This document shows, piece after piece, positions 28,415-37,777 of a stretch of 64,000 bases of DNA (position 1 is its first letter; every line of letters starts with the position of its first letter). The translations under genes were made by a program, and so were the position numbers. This DNA is from Flavobacterium flavigenum. GTDB lineage: Bacteria; Bacteroidota; Bacteroidia; Flavobacteriales; Flavobacteriaceae. Below the pieces are notes generated by a model, which worked only from the letters and a program-made list of their open reading frames with translations, ran no database searches and was not told the DNA's origin. The stretch lies in contig NZ_CP114285.2 in assembly GCF_027111255.2 (NCBI RefSeq), positions 806,001-870,000 on the forward strand, read 5' to 3'.

Positions 28415-28966
28415 AAAATTATGCAGAACTTTTAAAATATGACCTATATATCTTGCTTTTAGTAAAATTAACTTAATAAACATATTCAATAATCCGGCGG
28501 TAATCTTCAACAAATGAGTTAGATATTTGAACGTTTCTTGTTACAAAAAAAAATCAAAACTTAGGCTTTAAACAAATGTAAATCAATTATTTATAAATTA
28601 AAATTCACTAAGTATTTTCATAAATGCAATAAGATTCTCTTTAGTAGTCACTTTTTTTAATTTAAAAATTTCAAAGATAAAACCTATTCACAAATGCTAG
28701 AGACGCCATTTAAAACTCTAAACGGCGAAAAAACAAACTGGTAAAAAACACTTTGTAGCCAGGAATTATAAGAACTGGAAATTCTTTATCACAGCAATGA
28801 CAGACTTAATCATATAACTTTTCCTAAGCACATATACACCTTAAATTCTACGCTATGTTCCTCTGAAAAATTCAAAACCTTTGGAACCTAAACCATTTTT
28901 TATCCTCAACTTTATAAATCGATAATCCTGATTAATAATATTATTTGGATATTAAATTCTAGAATC
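28415..28966. other. Intergenic region between convergent TonB receptor and EPS cluster
   Basis: About 550 bases between the ends of two convergent transcription units. A short inverted repeat (CGCCATTT / AAACGGCG, one mismatch) lies near 28710-28735, without a strong T tract. Nothing else recognised. Confidence 0.4.
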
Positions 28967-30157
28967 TCAATCAGCCCGTTTAGCCCTTTCCCAATTTACG
29001 GATTGTGATTTTTTGACATACCTGAAAAATCCAAGTATCACACATAAATTCATGATGAAAAAATAATAAGGAACAAACAGAATTTTAATCCTTGTCTCTC
29101 GATTTTCTAAAAACCATCCTAACAGCGCAGCTGCATAGAAAAAAAGTTGCATCCAAAATAATATAGAATAAAATCCAAAGGATACAATCCCTTCATTAAA
29201 CGCTATAATAGATAAAACGGGAATTAATAATATAAGGCATAAAGGGGTAAGACTCCAACGCAAAACGCGATGAGAAATGTACTGAAATGAAAGTGTTCCA
29301 TATTTAAAAATATTCAATAAGGAACGTAATCTTACAATAGACTGAATACCGCCCGCAGAGATTCTGATTTTACGTTTAAACTCTTCTTTTACACTAGCTG
29401 AAGCTGTTTCAATAGCATACGCTTCTGGGTCATATTGAATGGTATATCCTTCTTGAGCGACTCTTAATGATATAATAAAATCGTCAAGCAGCGTATCTTT
29501 TTCAACATGCCGATACAGTTCTGTCCTAATAGCGAAAAGTTCTCCGGCAGCTCCAACAACAGAATATAATTCCGCATCCCATTTTTTTAATGCCGATTCA
29601 TATTTCCAGTAAATTCCCTCCCCTGCTCCCGAAGCCACATCACTTTCTTTATTAACAATTCGTTTTTCTCCCGAAACACAGCCAACAGCAGGATTACTAA
29701 ATAGATTAACAATGCGTCTGATTGATTCTTTGCCTAAATTTGTATTGGCGTCACTAAATATGACAATTGGTGTTTTTACAAATTCCATACCCCGGTTCAT
29801 AGCCCCGATTTTTCCATTTCTTTCGTCTAAATGATAAACCGTAGTATTAGCGTACCCAGTTAATAAGTTGGGGGTCCCGTCATCAGAACCATCTGTAACC
29901 CAAATAATGTTTAATTTTTCTTTGGGGTATTCAAGTCCTAAGGTATTTTTCATTTTTGCCTCTACATAATCTTTTTCATTATAAGCAGCGATGAACAATG
30001 TAACTTCGGGTTCATAATTGGGATTACTATTTACCTTATTTCCAAGTTTTAAAAAACGCCTTATTTTGATAATTACAAATAATAAAATCCCATATCCAAC
30101 ATAGGTATAAACAATAATAAACAATAGAAACCAGAATATAATTTTTAGTGCTGACAT
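28967..30157 (-). CDS. Membrane glycosyltransferase, family 2
   Basis: Start chosen at ATG 30157 (MSALKIIFWFLLF), 10 bases after the stop of the preceding gene. A longer frame to 30214 would overlap that gene. The protein has an N-terminal membrane helix, then a GT-A fold of family GT2 (VTLFIAAYNEKDYVEAKM, WVTDGSDDGT, IFSDANTN as the DxD-type site, and LLDDFIISLR), and three to four C-terminal helices. This is the layout of processive or membrane-bound GT2 enzymes that add sugars at the inner membrane. It is the last gene of the exopolysaccharide cluster. The acceptor and sugar cannot be read from sequence. Confidence 0.88.
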   Translation of the reverse strand: MSALKIIFWFLLFIIVYTYVGYGILLFVIIKIRRFLKLGNKVNSNPNYEPEVTLFIAAYNEKDYVEAKMKNTLGLEYPKEKLNIIWVTDGSDDGTPNLLTGYANTTVYHLDERNGKIGAMNRGMEFVKTPIVIFSDANTNLGKESIRRIVNLFSNPAVGCVSGEKRIVNKESDVASGAGEGIYWKYESALKKWDAELYSVVGAAGELFAIRTELYRHVEKDTLLDDFIISLRVAQEGYTIQYDPEAYAIETASASVKEEFKRKIRISAGGIQSIVRLRSLLNIFKYGTLSFQYISHRVLRWSLTPLCLILLIPVLSIIAFNEGIVSFGFYSILFWMQLFFYAAALLGWFLENRETRIKILFVPYYFFIMNLCVILGFFRYVKKSQSVNWERAKRAD

Positions 30158-30167
30158 AGCTTTCAAT

Positions 30168-31367
30168 TTAAGATGGATATTTATGCTTAATAATTTTTTC
30201 GAGAACATTTCCAAATTCTACCACTCTGCCTTCCCAGGAATTAAGTCTTGCAAATTCGATTCTCTCTTTAATTAATACGTCATTATCATTTTCTAACTCA
30301 TATTCAATATATGACTTGAAAAGTTTTTTGTTTTCTGCGGATTTAACCATGGATTTAAAATCGGTTAAATTGGCGAAAGCTGTCATAACCACAGGAACAC
30401 CAACGGCCAAATATTCATTAATTTTTAGTGGATAAATGTTTTTATTAACCTCATCCATTTTATAAGGTATTATGCCTAAATCATATTTCGATAATAGTTC
30501 AGGCACCTCATGTGCCTTTACCGATTTAAAAAATGAAACATTATCATATTTCGATAATCTTTCTTTTATATTCTGGTTGAGCAAATAGCCCGTAAATTGA
30601 AATAATACCTGAGGTAATCCTTGAATTGCGTATTCCATACAATCGATATCAAACCTAAAATCTAAGGTTCCTATATAACCTACTTTTTTTTGTGCAGAAG
30701 AACTTGAAACAGTTTTTTTAGCGTGGGATTCAAATAATTTAAAATCAACCCCATTTTTAACCACATAGCTTTGCGTATTTAATTGCTGCTTTTCAGAATT
30801 TAAATAATCCGATGTTGTTATAATGCCATCAACCTGCCTGCAAAATTGCTGCTCAATAGTATAAATTCTTGATTTGTGCCTTTGTGTATCCATCCCGTCA
30901 TAACAGTAATACACATTTAGATATTCGTGTAATTTGCCAATCATGGGCAGGCCATACATTGGGTTGTATGCAGTGATGATAATTGGATTATCTAACTTTA
31001 ATTTCTTTATGGTTTTTCGAAGCTGTGTTTTATAAATAAATGCATTGATGCTAAAAAACTTTTGAAAAATTGATTCATTTTTAATAAAATCTACCGGCAA
31101 AACCGGAGGCATTACCAAATGCTTAACAACTGCATTACTATCTGTTTTTTCTTCTATGATTCTTTTTTTTAAGCCCAACATTCTGGATACTTGTGCTCTT
31201 TGTTTTCCCAATAAAGACATTATAACATCTTTGACTGTAAATGGATATTCAACAAAAACTATGGTGTTTTTTTCTGCTAAAAGTGATAACAATTGCACCG
31301 TAGATTTAGTAAACTCACCATGCCAGGTAGTTTGAGAAATGCAGATAATATTTTTACCTTCAATCAT
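30168..31367 (-). CDS. Glycosyltransferase (GT-B fold)
   Basis: Cytoplasmic protein of 399 residues with a two-domain GT-B layout: an N-terminal part beginning KNIICISQTTWHGEFTKS, and a C-terminal nucleotide-sugar part with KVGYIGTLDFRFDID and KYDLGIIPYKMDEVNKNIYPLKINEYLAVGVPVV, the E-containing signature of GT4-type enzymes. It sits three bases after the neighbouring GT4 gene and 10 bases before the GT2 gene, so all three are in one operon for building the exopolysaccharide repeat unit. The specific sugar is unknown. Confidence 0.82.
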   Translation of the reverse strand: MIEGKNIICISQTTWHGEFTKSTVQLLSLLAEKNTIVFVEYPFTVKDVIMSLLGKQRAQVSRMLGLKKRIIEEKTDSNAVVKHLVMPPVLPVDFIKNESIFQKFFSINAFIYKTQLRKTIKKLKLDNPIIITAYNPMYGLPMIGKLHEYLNVYYCYDGMDTQRHKSRIYTIEQQFCRQVDGIITTSDYLNSEKQQLNTQSYVVKNGVDFKLFESHAKKTVSSSSAQKKVGYIGTLDFRFDIDCMEYAIQGLPQVLFQFTGYLLNQNIKERLSKYDNVSFFKSVKAHEVPELLSKYDLGIIPYKMDEVNKNIYPLKINEYLAVGVPVVMTAFANLTDFKSMVKSAENKKLFKSYIEYELENDNDVLIKERIEFARLNSWEGRVVEFGNVLEKIIKHKYPS

Positions 31368-31370
31368 AAT

Positions 31371-32534
31371 CTATTGTTTTTTTGAATGTTCTGAATAAAT
31401 TAATTCGTAAAGTTTTAAATACTCTTTTGCCATATTTCTCCAAGAAAATTGTTTGCTGCGCTCCAAACCTTTGTCGCAAAGAGATTTTCTGTACGCGTCA
31501 TTATTTATGATTTCAATAATTCCCTGAGTAATTTCTTCGGGATTAAATGGATTTATAATATGGGCAGCATCTTCTGCAATTTCAGGCATCGATGATGTAT
31601 TTGACGTAATAACAGGCACGTTACACGACATAGCTTCCAACATTGGAATCCCGAAACTTTCGCGAAGTGACGGATACAAAAAAATATCGCATTGGGAATA
31701 AATAGCAGGTAAATCGGTATTAATTACATAACCTGTCAAAACAATATGATTGATAAGATTGGTGTCATCAATTTCGACCAAGAGAATATTGAGTTCAGTT
31801 TTATCATAATCGAGCATAACCAGTTTATAATCAGTCTCTGTCTGTTTTAAAAAATCTGAAAAGGCTTTTAGTGTTCCTTTTGTATTTTTCTTAGGATCCG
31901 TATTACCAAGGAAAAAGAAATACTTATCAGGTAAATTGTATTTTTCTCTAACGCGTTTCAGTTCGTCTTTACTGGTAACTGGTTTAAAATGTTCACTTAC
32001 GCCATTATAAATAGCATCGAGTTTTTTATCGTCTTTAATTCCAAAGAATTCACCGATTCTGTTTTTTTCAAAATGGGATACTGTAATCACTTTTTTACTC
32101 CTTTTTACAACACGTGGTACTACGAGTTTTCTATATATATTTCCAAATTTTTGGTAGGTACTTGCACTGCTTTTGAGTATTTTTAAATAACCGCTTTCCA
32201 TGTAAATAATGTCATGAAGAATCGTAATTAAAGGAATAGAAGTAAAAAATGGTGCCGTATTACTCGTACAATGCAATACATCGCAACCATATTTTTTGGC
32301 TGCTTTTGGCAATGCTATTTGTTCCCATGCTGGGTATGGTCCCCCATTTAATTCAATAATCTTAAAGTTTGAAGTTTCTTTAAGAACGGAACTGTCTTGA
32401 TCTGGTTTTACAAATATAAAATATTCATTTTCGTGGTCTAGATCCTGGAGATTCTTTATTAGTTCTAAAGCTACCATGTCCATACCATGTTTTTTTTTAC
32501 GAAAAAGCCGCTGTCCTTCTATACCTATTTTCAT
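31371..32534 (-). CDS. Glycosyltransferase family 4 (mannosyltransferase-like)
   Basis: GT-B enzyme of 387 residues. The N-terminus (MKIGIEGQRLFRKKKHGMDMVALELIKNL) and the motif PAWEQIALPKAAKKYGCDVLHCTSN are typical of GT4 enzymes in O-antigen and capsule loci. The C-terminal part has YFFFLGNTDPKKNTKG and LYPSLRESFGIPMLEAMSCNVPVITSN, the E-x7-E donor-binding motif. It probably transfers a hexose to the lipid-linked repeat unit on the cytoplasmic face. The next gene downstream starts three bases after its stop. Confidence 0.88.
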   Translation of the reverse strand: MKIGIEGQRLFRKKKHGMDMVALELIKNLQDLDHENEYFIFVKPDQDSSVLKETSNFKIIELNGGPYPAWEQIALPKAAKKYGCDVLHCTSNTAPFFTSIPLITILHDIIYMESGYLKILKSSASTYQKFGNIYRKLVVPRVVKRSKKVITVSHFEKNRIGEFFGIKDDKKLDAIYNGVSEHFKPVTSKDELKRVREKYNLPDKYFFFLGNTDPKKNTKGTLKAFSDFLKQTETDYKLVMLDYDKTELNILLVEIDDTNLINHIVLTGYVINTDLPAIYSQCDIFLYPSLRESFGIPMLEAMSCNVPVITSNTSSMPEIAEDAAHIINPFNPEEITQGIIEIINNDAYRKSLCDKGLERSKQFSWRNMAKEYLKLYELIYSEHSKKQ

Positions 32535-32640
32535 GATGCTCTTTTTTAGATTAATTGCTTCTGCATCTTGATAAAAATCAGAAGTAATTATTATGATTTT
32601 ATTTTCCCATCTCTTAATTAGTGTGTTTTCCAGTATAATT

Positions 32641-33837
32641 TCAAGTTTGTTTATTTGAACTTGAAGTATGCTTTGTATGTATAAATGTTTTATTGGCTCC
32701 TTTAATTTTTAACAGAGACAGCAGCATCATAAACATACCTTTTGGCAGACTAGCCAAAGCATTCAAAGTATTAATAGTATAGAAATATTTTGGAACTGAA
32801 AAAACAAAAGACATTATGCAGGCTGTTACTAAGATAATCCAATAATTAGAGTAAGGATTTTGGTTATCTAAAAAATAATTGATTACAAGAAAGCCAATAC
32901 TGCACAGCATTACAGCTCCTAACAGTAATATTCTAGGTGGCTGTATAAATTGAATTGCCTTATCAAAATAATCAATATTACCATTCAATAGTAAATGTTT
33001 GCAGGCACTTAGAATATCTTTCCTGAAATAATGTAATTGTGCAGAAAGCCATCGACGGCGCTGATTGCCAAACACTTCAGCTTTTTGTATTTTTTCGTCA
33101 AAAACTACAGCATCATTGAGATAAACAATTTTGTGACCTTCTTTAAGCATTTTGAGTTCTATTTCCTTATCAAATCCGCCAACAGCAGTAACTGTTGCCA
33201 TAAGTGTTTTAAAATAATTGTACTTAAAAGCCATTCCGGAACCTATTATTGCAGATGAAAGCCCCAAAACCCTGTGTCCTTTCCGAAAAATGTTATTGTT
33301 TATTTCTTCGCTAATGGCATCAAGAACAGCCCAGGAGTTATTCGTATTTTTTGCTGTACGATGACCTTGAACCGCAGTAAAACCATATTCAAAAGCAGCA
33401 TTTATTTTTTTTAGAAAATCATTATTCATCACATTATCCGCATCAAGAACAACTGCAATATCATAATTATTTCCTAAGGCATCCATCGCTTTGTTTAAAG
33501 CCTTAGATTTTGTACTCTTTTCAAAACTTACTTCAATAACTATAATGGGTAAGGTCTTTAATTTTGCTATTGTTTCCTTTTGAAAAGAATCGGCAATAAT
33601 TACGATATCATAAAGTTCTTGTGGATAATCTTGCAGCAATGCCGCATTTGCAACTTCAATAATTACCTCATCTTCTTTATACCCCGGAATAAGAACCGCT
33701 ATTTTTTTTATATTTCCGTTATCTGAATATTTTTTCTGTTTATAAAATAAACTTGCTGCGGCAAATATTAAAATATATAAAGTTGCTAAACCCAGAAGGC
33801 TTAATAAAACAATTTGTATGATATTAAATACTAGCAT
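32641..33837 (-). CDS. Membrane glycosyltransferase, family 2 (BcsA/NodC-like layout)
   Basis: Protein of 398 residues with one N-terminal membrane helix (about 5-30), a GT2 catalytic domain with IAVLIPGYKEDEVI, VVLDADNVMNNDF (DxD), and the QRRRW motif (GNQRRRWLSAQLHYF), and two to three C-terminal helices. D,D,QxxRW-type GT2 enzymes polymerise or add sugars such as N-acetylhexosamine. In a Wzx/Wzy cluster it is more likely a single-addition transferase. About 50 bases separate it from the phosphoribosyltransferase gene upstream. Confidence 0.87.
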   Translation of the reverse strand: MLVFNIIQIVLLSLLGLATLYILIFAAASLFYKQKKYSDNGNIKKIAVLIPGYKEDEVIIEVANAALLQDYPQELYDIVIIADSFQKETIAKLKTLPIIVIEVSFEKSTKSKALNKAMDALGNNYDIAVVLDADNVMNNDFLKKINAAFEYGFTAVQGHRTAKNTNNSWAVLDAISEEINNNIFRKGHRVLGLSSAIIGSGMAFKYNYFKTLMATVTAVGGFDKEIELKMLKEGHKIVYLNDAVVFDEKIQKAEVFGNQRRRWLSAQLHYFRKDILSACKHLLLNGNIDYFDKAIQFIQPPRILLLGAVMLCSIGFLVINYFLDNQNPYSNYWIILVTACIMSFVFSVPKYFYTINTLNALASLPKGMFMMLLSLLKIKGANKTFIHTKHTSSSNKQT

Positions 33838-33887
33838 AATAAATTTTATAATTAAAACCGTTAGGACTCAAGATTAAATAGCTCATC

Positions 33888-34826
33888 TTATTTAAACTTT
33901 CTCAGTTTATCCCTAAGTTTTAAAGCGTATTTTCTAAGGAAAGGCAGATGCTTGCCACTTTTAAGGTTATACATAAAAGATTCCGATTCAAATATCATTT
34001 CGAAATTCTCTGTACATAAAACCGGTTTTTTTGTTAATCTGTTTATCTCTACTGCCTGATGGTATTCACTTTCTATAAACAGCACATAAGGTTTTGACAG
34101 GTAAGCTTTAGCCTTATGACCGCCATGATTATTAGCGCGCTGTCTTGCCTCCATATTGGGTAAATCGAGCATAACCAGTTCATTATATTTGATATTGTTA
34201 GCCGCTAACCAAGTTTCTGTTTCTTTGCGGTATTTTTCTAAACGAGATGTTACAATTGTTCCAATTTTGCTCCCTGGAATGAACAATGGCGGAGCATTTA
34301 AAATAAAATCGGTATATTTTTCTCCGTCATCATTTTGCTCAGGCAAAGGGTCTGCACATAAAACACCATCAATGTCAAAACACGCTTTTTCTAAAGTGGT
34401 ATGATTGAGAATATTCCATTGAAAATACCTTGGCAAGGGTACAATTTCAAAAAAATAATCCACCATTTTTTCTTTACCTGGAATTACATAAACTGCACAA
34501 TATTTTATATTGAATTTATCATCAAGATGTTTTAAACTTTCTTTAACCTCGACCATCGCAGCTCCCGAAGCAATACTGTCGTCAACCACAAGGATATTTT
34601 TAAATTCTGAGATATCAAAAAACTGGCTTCTGGCACCAGCTTTATAAATATGTCCATTCAAAAATGAATGAATATCGGTATAAGGCTTGTTGAGATATAA
34701 TGCTAATAAATTTGCAGGAAGCATACCACTCCTAGGAACACCAACTATCAAATCTAAATCACGCGGTATTATACTTAACCTTTTAAGTATAATATTATTC
34801 AAATCTTTTACATTTCTGTAATACAT
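33888..34826 (-). CDS. Phosphoribosyltransferase-HAD fusion protein
   Basis: Cytoplasmic protein of 312 residues made of two domains. Residues about 1-130 are a type I phosphoribosyltransferase with the PRPP-binding motif ILVVDDSIASGAAM (residues 78-91) and GVPRSGMLPAN near 29-39. Residues about 145-290 look like a HAD-family hydrolase: CFDIDGVLCAD (Asp151/Asp153) as motif I, IVTSR near 191-195 as motif II, a lysine near 238-240, and FIESE near 250-254. It lies inside the exopolysaccharide operon between Wzy and a glycosyltransferase. PRT and HAD together would suit a phosphoribosyl-derived sugar or nucleotide step, but the function is unknown. Confidence 0.75.
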   Translation of the reverse strand: MYYRNVKDLNNIILKRLSIIPRDLDLIVGVPRSGMLPANLLALYLNKPYTDIHSFLNGHIYKAGARSQFFDISEFKNILVVDDSIASGAAMVEVKESLKHLDDKFNIKYCAVYVIPGKEKMVDYFFEIVPLPRYFQWNILNHTTLEKACFDIDGVLCADPLPEQNDDGEKYTDFILNAPPLFIPGSKIGTIVTSRLEKYRKETETWLAANNIKYNELVMLDLPNMEARQRANNHGGHKAKAYLSKPYVLFIESEYHQAVEINRLTKKPVLCTENFEMIFESESFMYNLKSGKHLPFLRKYALKLRDKLRKFK

Positions 34827-34892
34827 AGTGCTAAGTTTAAGGATTACTGGTTGTATTCTGTTTTTCTAAATTGTTTTTGAATGCTTAACTGT

Positions 34893-36374
34893 TTATTGTT
34901 TAAGCAATTCAGCTTGATTTTCTTCAATCTCTTGTTCATAAACATCGGAATTTAAAATAATTGCCATTGTTGCATAGATTAATAAAGCAGTTGGCATTTG
35001 CCCTAAGACAGCATTTCCATAAGAAGCTACCATAATTCCCGCCATTCCTGCAATTAGTGAAGCCATTTTAAACTTCAATATTGGATCCCGAATTTTAAAC
35101 ATCACTTTTAATGAGGCTTTTATCATTACATAAAAAAGAATTCCTAAATGCAGTATTAAGCCAACAATCCCTTGTTCGACCCAGATTAAAACATACCAGC
35201 TGTCGGTGGCAACATTGGATAGAAAAGCATTTGGCAGGTATTTTTGAGCTTTAGTGCCTCCGTGGCCAATACCTCCGCCAAATGGTCTAGAAGCTAAATA
35301 ATTTTTGAGTATTTTTTGATTATCAAGCCTTACCTGCAAAGAAGCATCATTTGGATCAAAGGCAGTTCGCATCCTTCGTACCTGTGCATTTCCCTGTGCA
35401 ATAGTCGTGTATTTGAAGAATATAAAAACGATAGCTAAAAATGTGACACCAATAATAATAACTTTTACATTTTTACTTAAGATAAAATAAGTCATAAAAC
35501 CGACTATAGGTACACTCAAAGCACCTCGTGTACCCGAAATGACCATTCCATAAATCCCTAAAAGGCCTACAAAAATGAAAAATATTTTTTTTAATTTCTT
35601 TTGCTGTGACATGGCGTAAATCAAAAAAACAACTCCTGTATATCCTTGATTTGCACCAAATTGCCCGGCATCACTATAAAATGAAAAAACTCTAAGTTTA
35701 CCAAATAGAATATGTGTTTTGTAACTTCCTTCATTTAGCCACTCTTGTTCTGCACCATCTACGCCAAGAGTCATCTGCATAATTCCTTTTAATGTTGCCA
35801 GTAACGAAAAGGCGGCCCATATGTAAAAAAAATAGCTGAGTCTCTTTTCATTCCTGATAAACATAAAGGTTAACGGTATGAATAAAAACGGGTAAAAAGC
35901 AATTCCTCTTCCAGAAATCCAAGCCTGAACACTTCTGGCTTCTGGATTAACCAACTCAAAAACAGAATAACCCAGCCATAATATGGATAAAAATGTAATA
36001 TCTCTTTTAGCTGGAGTCCAATCAATACGGGTTCTGAACTGATTCATAAACAAGGCTAAATAAGTCAGAACAAGTATACCATCAATTGCAAACCCTAATG
36101 GCAGCCCTTTTACATATCTGCCCATACCTATGATGACAAAGTTTAATGCAATTGCAGTATAATACCCTAAAACTGGATAGCAAAATAAATAATATAAAAA
36201 GACAGATCCGAAAATGACAGCCAACAACAATCCAATTCCAATAACACCTAATTTTACTATAATCAGAGCAGAAACTGACATTATACTAAAGAGCATAATC
36301 AAATTCCCTGGTTTAGAAATATTCAGGGATCCTGAATAACTTTCAAATGGATTTATGTTATTATATTCACTCAT
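34893..36374 (-). CDS. O-antigen ligase/polymerase family protein (Wzy-like)
   Basis: Integral membrane protein of 493 residues with about 11-12 hydrophobic helices and a large loop at about 310-390 (NAQVRRMRTAFDPNDASLQVRLDNQ, then RPFGGGIGHGGTKAQ), the layout of Wzy polymerases and WaaL ligases. It should polymerise lipid-linked repeat units in the periplasm. Its start overlaps the stop of the flippase gene by four bases (ATGA), which indicates translational coupling. Wzy cannot be separated from a ligase by sequence alone, but the neighbouring Wzx and Wzz favour Wzy. Confidence 0.85.
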   Translation of the reverse strand: MSEYNNINPFESYSGSLNISKPGNLIMLFSIMSVSALIIVKLGVIGIGLLLAVIFGSVFLYYLFCYPVLGYYTAIALNFVIIGMGRYVKGLPLGFAIDGILVLTYLALFMNQFRTRIDWTPAKRDITFLSILWLGYSVFELVNPEARSVQAWISGRGIAFYPFLFIPLTFMFIRNEKRLSYFFYIWAAFSLLATLKGIMQMTLGVDGAEQEWLNEGSYKTHILFGKLRVFSFYSDAGQFGANQGYTGVVFLIYAMSQQKKLKKIFFIFVGLLGIYGMVISGTRGALSVPIVGFMTYFILSKNVKVIIIGVTFLAIVFIFFKYTTIAQGNAQVRRMRTAFDPNDASLQVRLDNQKILKNYLASRPFGGGIGHGGTKAQKYLPNAFLSNVATDSWYVLIWVEQGIVGLILHLGILFYVMIKASLKVMFKIRDPILKFKMASLIAGMAGIMVASYGNAVLGQMPTALLIYATMAIILNSDVYEQEIEENQAELLKQ

Positions 36375-37762
36375 GATCTAAAATTATTTTCAATTTTCAC
36401 ACAACTATCATAACGATTATGTGTCAGCTTATTAAAAACTGAGATATAAAACTTTAAACCGCTCCTAAAAATTTCTTTGAATGAAAGGGATAACTCCTGA
36501 TTGATAAAATACATCCCCATCCAAATGCCAATAATGGTAAATATAATAGAAGCAATAGCTACAAAAATTAAAGATTTAAATATAAAAATAGCCACTAAAT
36601 CCCCTATAACATTGGCAATTACCATAACAAATACCTTGATGGCATTAATTCTTGGCTTATTGATACTATCCAGACCAACTCCTGTCATTCTATCAATAGG
36701 TAATAATAATCCATATATGGAAAATACGCGAACGATGTCAACAACATTAAACCCTGTTATAGGATCTGTTTTCAAGAATTGTTTTCCGCTTATAAGCATA
36801 ACAAAGAATTCAGCAAATACAAATGTGAATAAACTTATTGCGACGAAGAGATAGGTCAAAGCTCCAGAATAAGTATAAAACAAACTTTTAACTTCATTAA
36901 TTTGATTGTGTAAACTAGCTTTAGACATCTTTGGAAAGGCCGTAGCGACAAAACTGCGCAATGGTATCTGCTGTAATTCAGTCAGCTTCAAAGGAATACT
37001 GTAAAGGGCAACTGCTGCACTGCCTAACGGACTTAAACTAATAATTAAAGTATCTACGCTTCGTAATAAATTAGTTCCTATAAGGGTAAAGGTTGTGTAT
37101 TTGCCAAAATGCAATAAAGTCTTATTGGTTTCTGCACTTGCTTTATTAATGAGAAAAATTCCATCCCATCCCAGAATAAAACTTATAATTGATGTACCTG
37201 CATTCACAATAATTAAGCCTATGACTAATTGATTCAGGCTTAAATTTAATAGTGAAAAATGCATCAGGATTATTAAAAAAAAACAACCGCTATTTATTGC
37301 TTTAAGTACTAGAATCTGCTTATATTTTCTATCAGCCTGCAACACAACTAAAGCAATATTCCACGGAAGATTTAAAAATGCAAGCAAAGGATACCATGTA
37401 AAGAAAATAGTATATCCCGAATTTTGAATTGCCTCAGGAAATAATAATTTACAAACAATCAAAACTAAGGCAACTAAAATTGTGGCACCTAAGCTTATTA
37501 GTGCGTTAGAACCAATCAGTTTAACTCTCGATGAATCATCAGCTCCGGAAAGATAGCGTATCAAACCGGTATTGGTTATACCAAATCTAAACATTTCTAC
37601 AAATGATCCAGCGGCCATAAACAAAACCCATTCACCAAATACTTCTAAAGATAAACTTCTGGCAAGCAAAGCAAAACCACCAATACCTAAAATAGCAATG
37701 ACAACATTTCCTAATAATGATAGAAAATTATCTTCGCTTACTATTTTTTTGAGTGTTTTCAT
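36371..37762 (-). CDS. Polysaccharide flippase (Wzx/MATE-like)
   Basis: Membrane protein of 463 residues with about 12 helices in the MOP superfamily pattern, starting NFLSLLGNVVIAILGIGGFALLARSLSLEVFGEWVLF, typical of Wzx/RfbX proteins. It should flip undecaprenyl-linked repeat units from the cytoplasmic to the periplasmic leaflet. It lies 15 bases after the Wzz-like gene and overlaps the Wzy gene by four bases. Confidence 0.87.
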   Translation of the reverse strand: MKTLKKIVSEDNFLSLLGNVVIAILGIGGFALLARSLSLEVFGEWVLFMAAGSFVEMFRFGITNTGLIRYLSGADDSSRVKLIGSNALISLGATILVALVLIVCKLLFPEAIQNSGYTIFFTWYPLLAFLNLPWNIALVVLQADRKYKQILVLKAINSGCFFLIILMHFSLLNLSLNQLVIGLIIVNAGTSIISFILGWDGIFLINKASAETNKTLLHFGKYTTFTLIGTNLLRSVDTLIISLSPLGSAAVALYSIPLKLTELQQIPLRSFVATAFPKMSKASLHNQINEVKSLFYTYSGALTYLFVAISLFTFVFAEFFVMLISGKQFLKTDPITGFNVVDIVRVFSIYGLLLPIDRMTGVGLDSINKPRINAIKVFVMVIANVIGDLVAIFIFKSLIFVAIASIIFTIIGIWMGMYFINQELSLSFKEIFRSGLKFYISVFNKLTHNRYDSCVKIENNFRS

Positions 37763-37777
37763 TTGCTGTGCAGTTAA

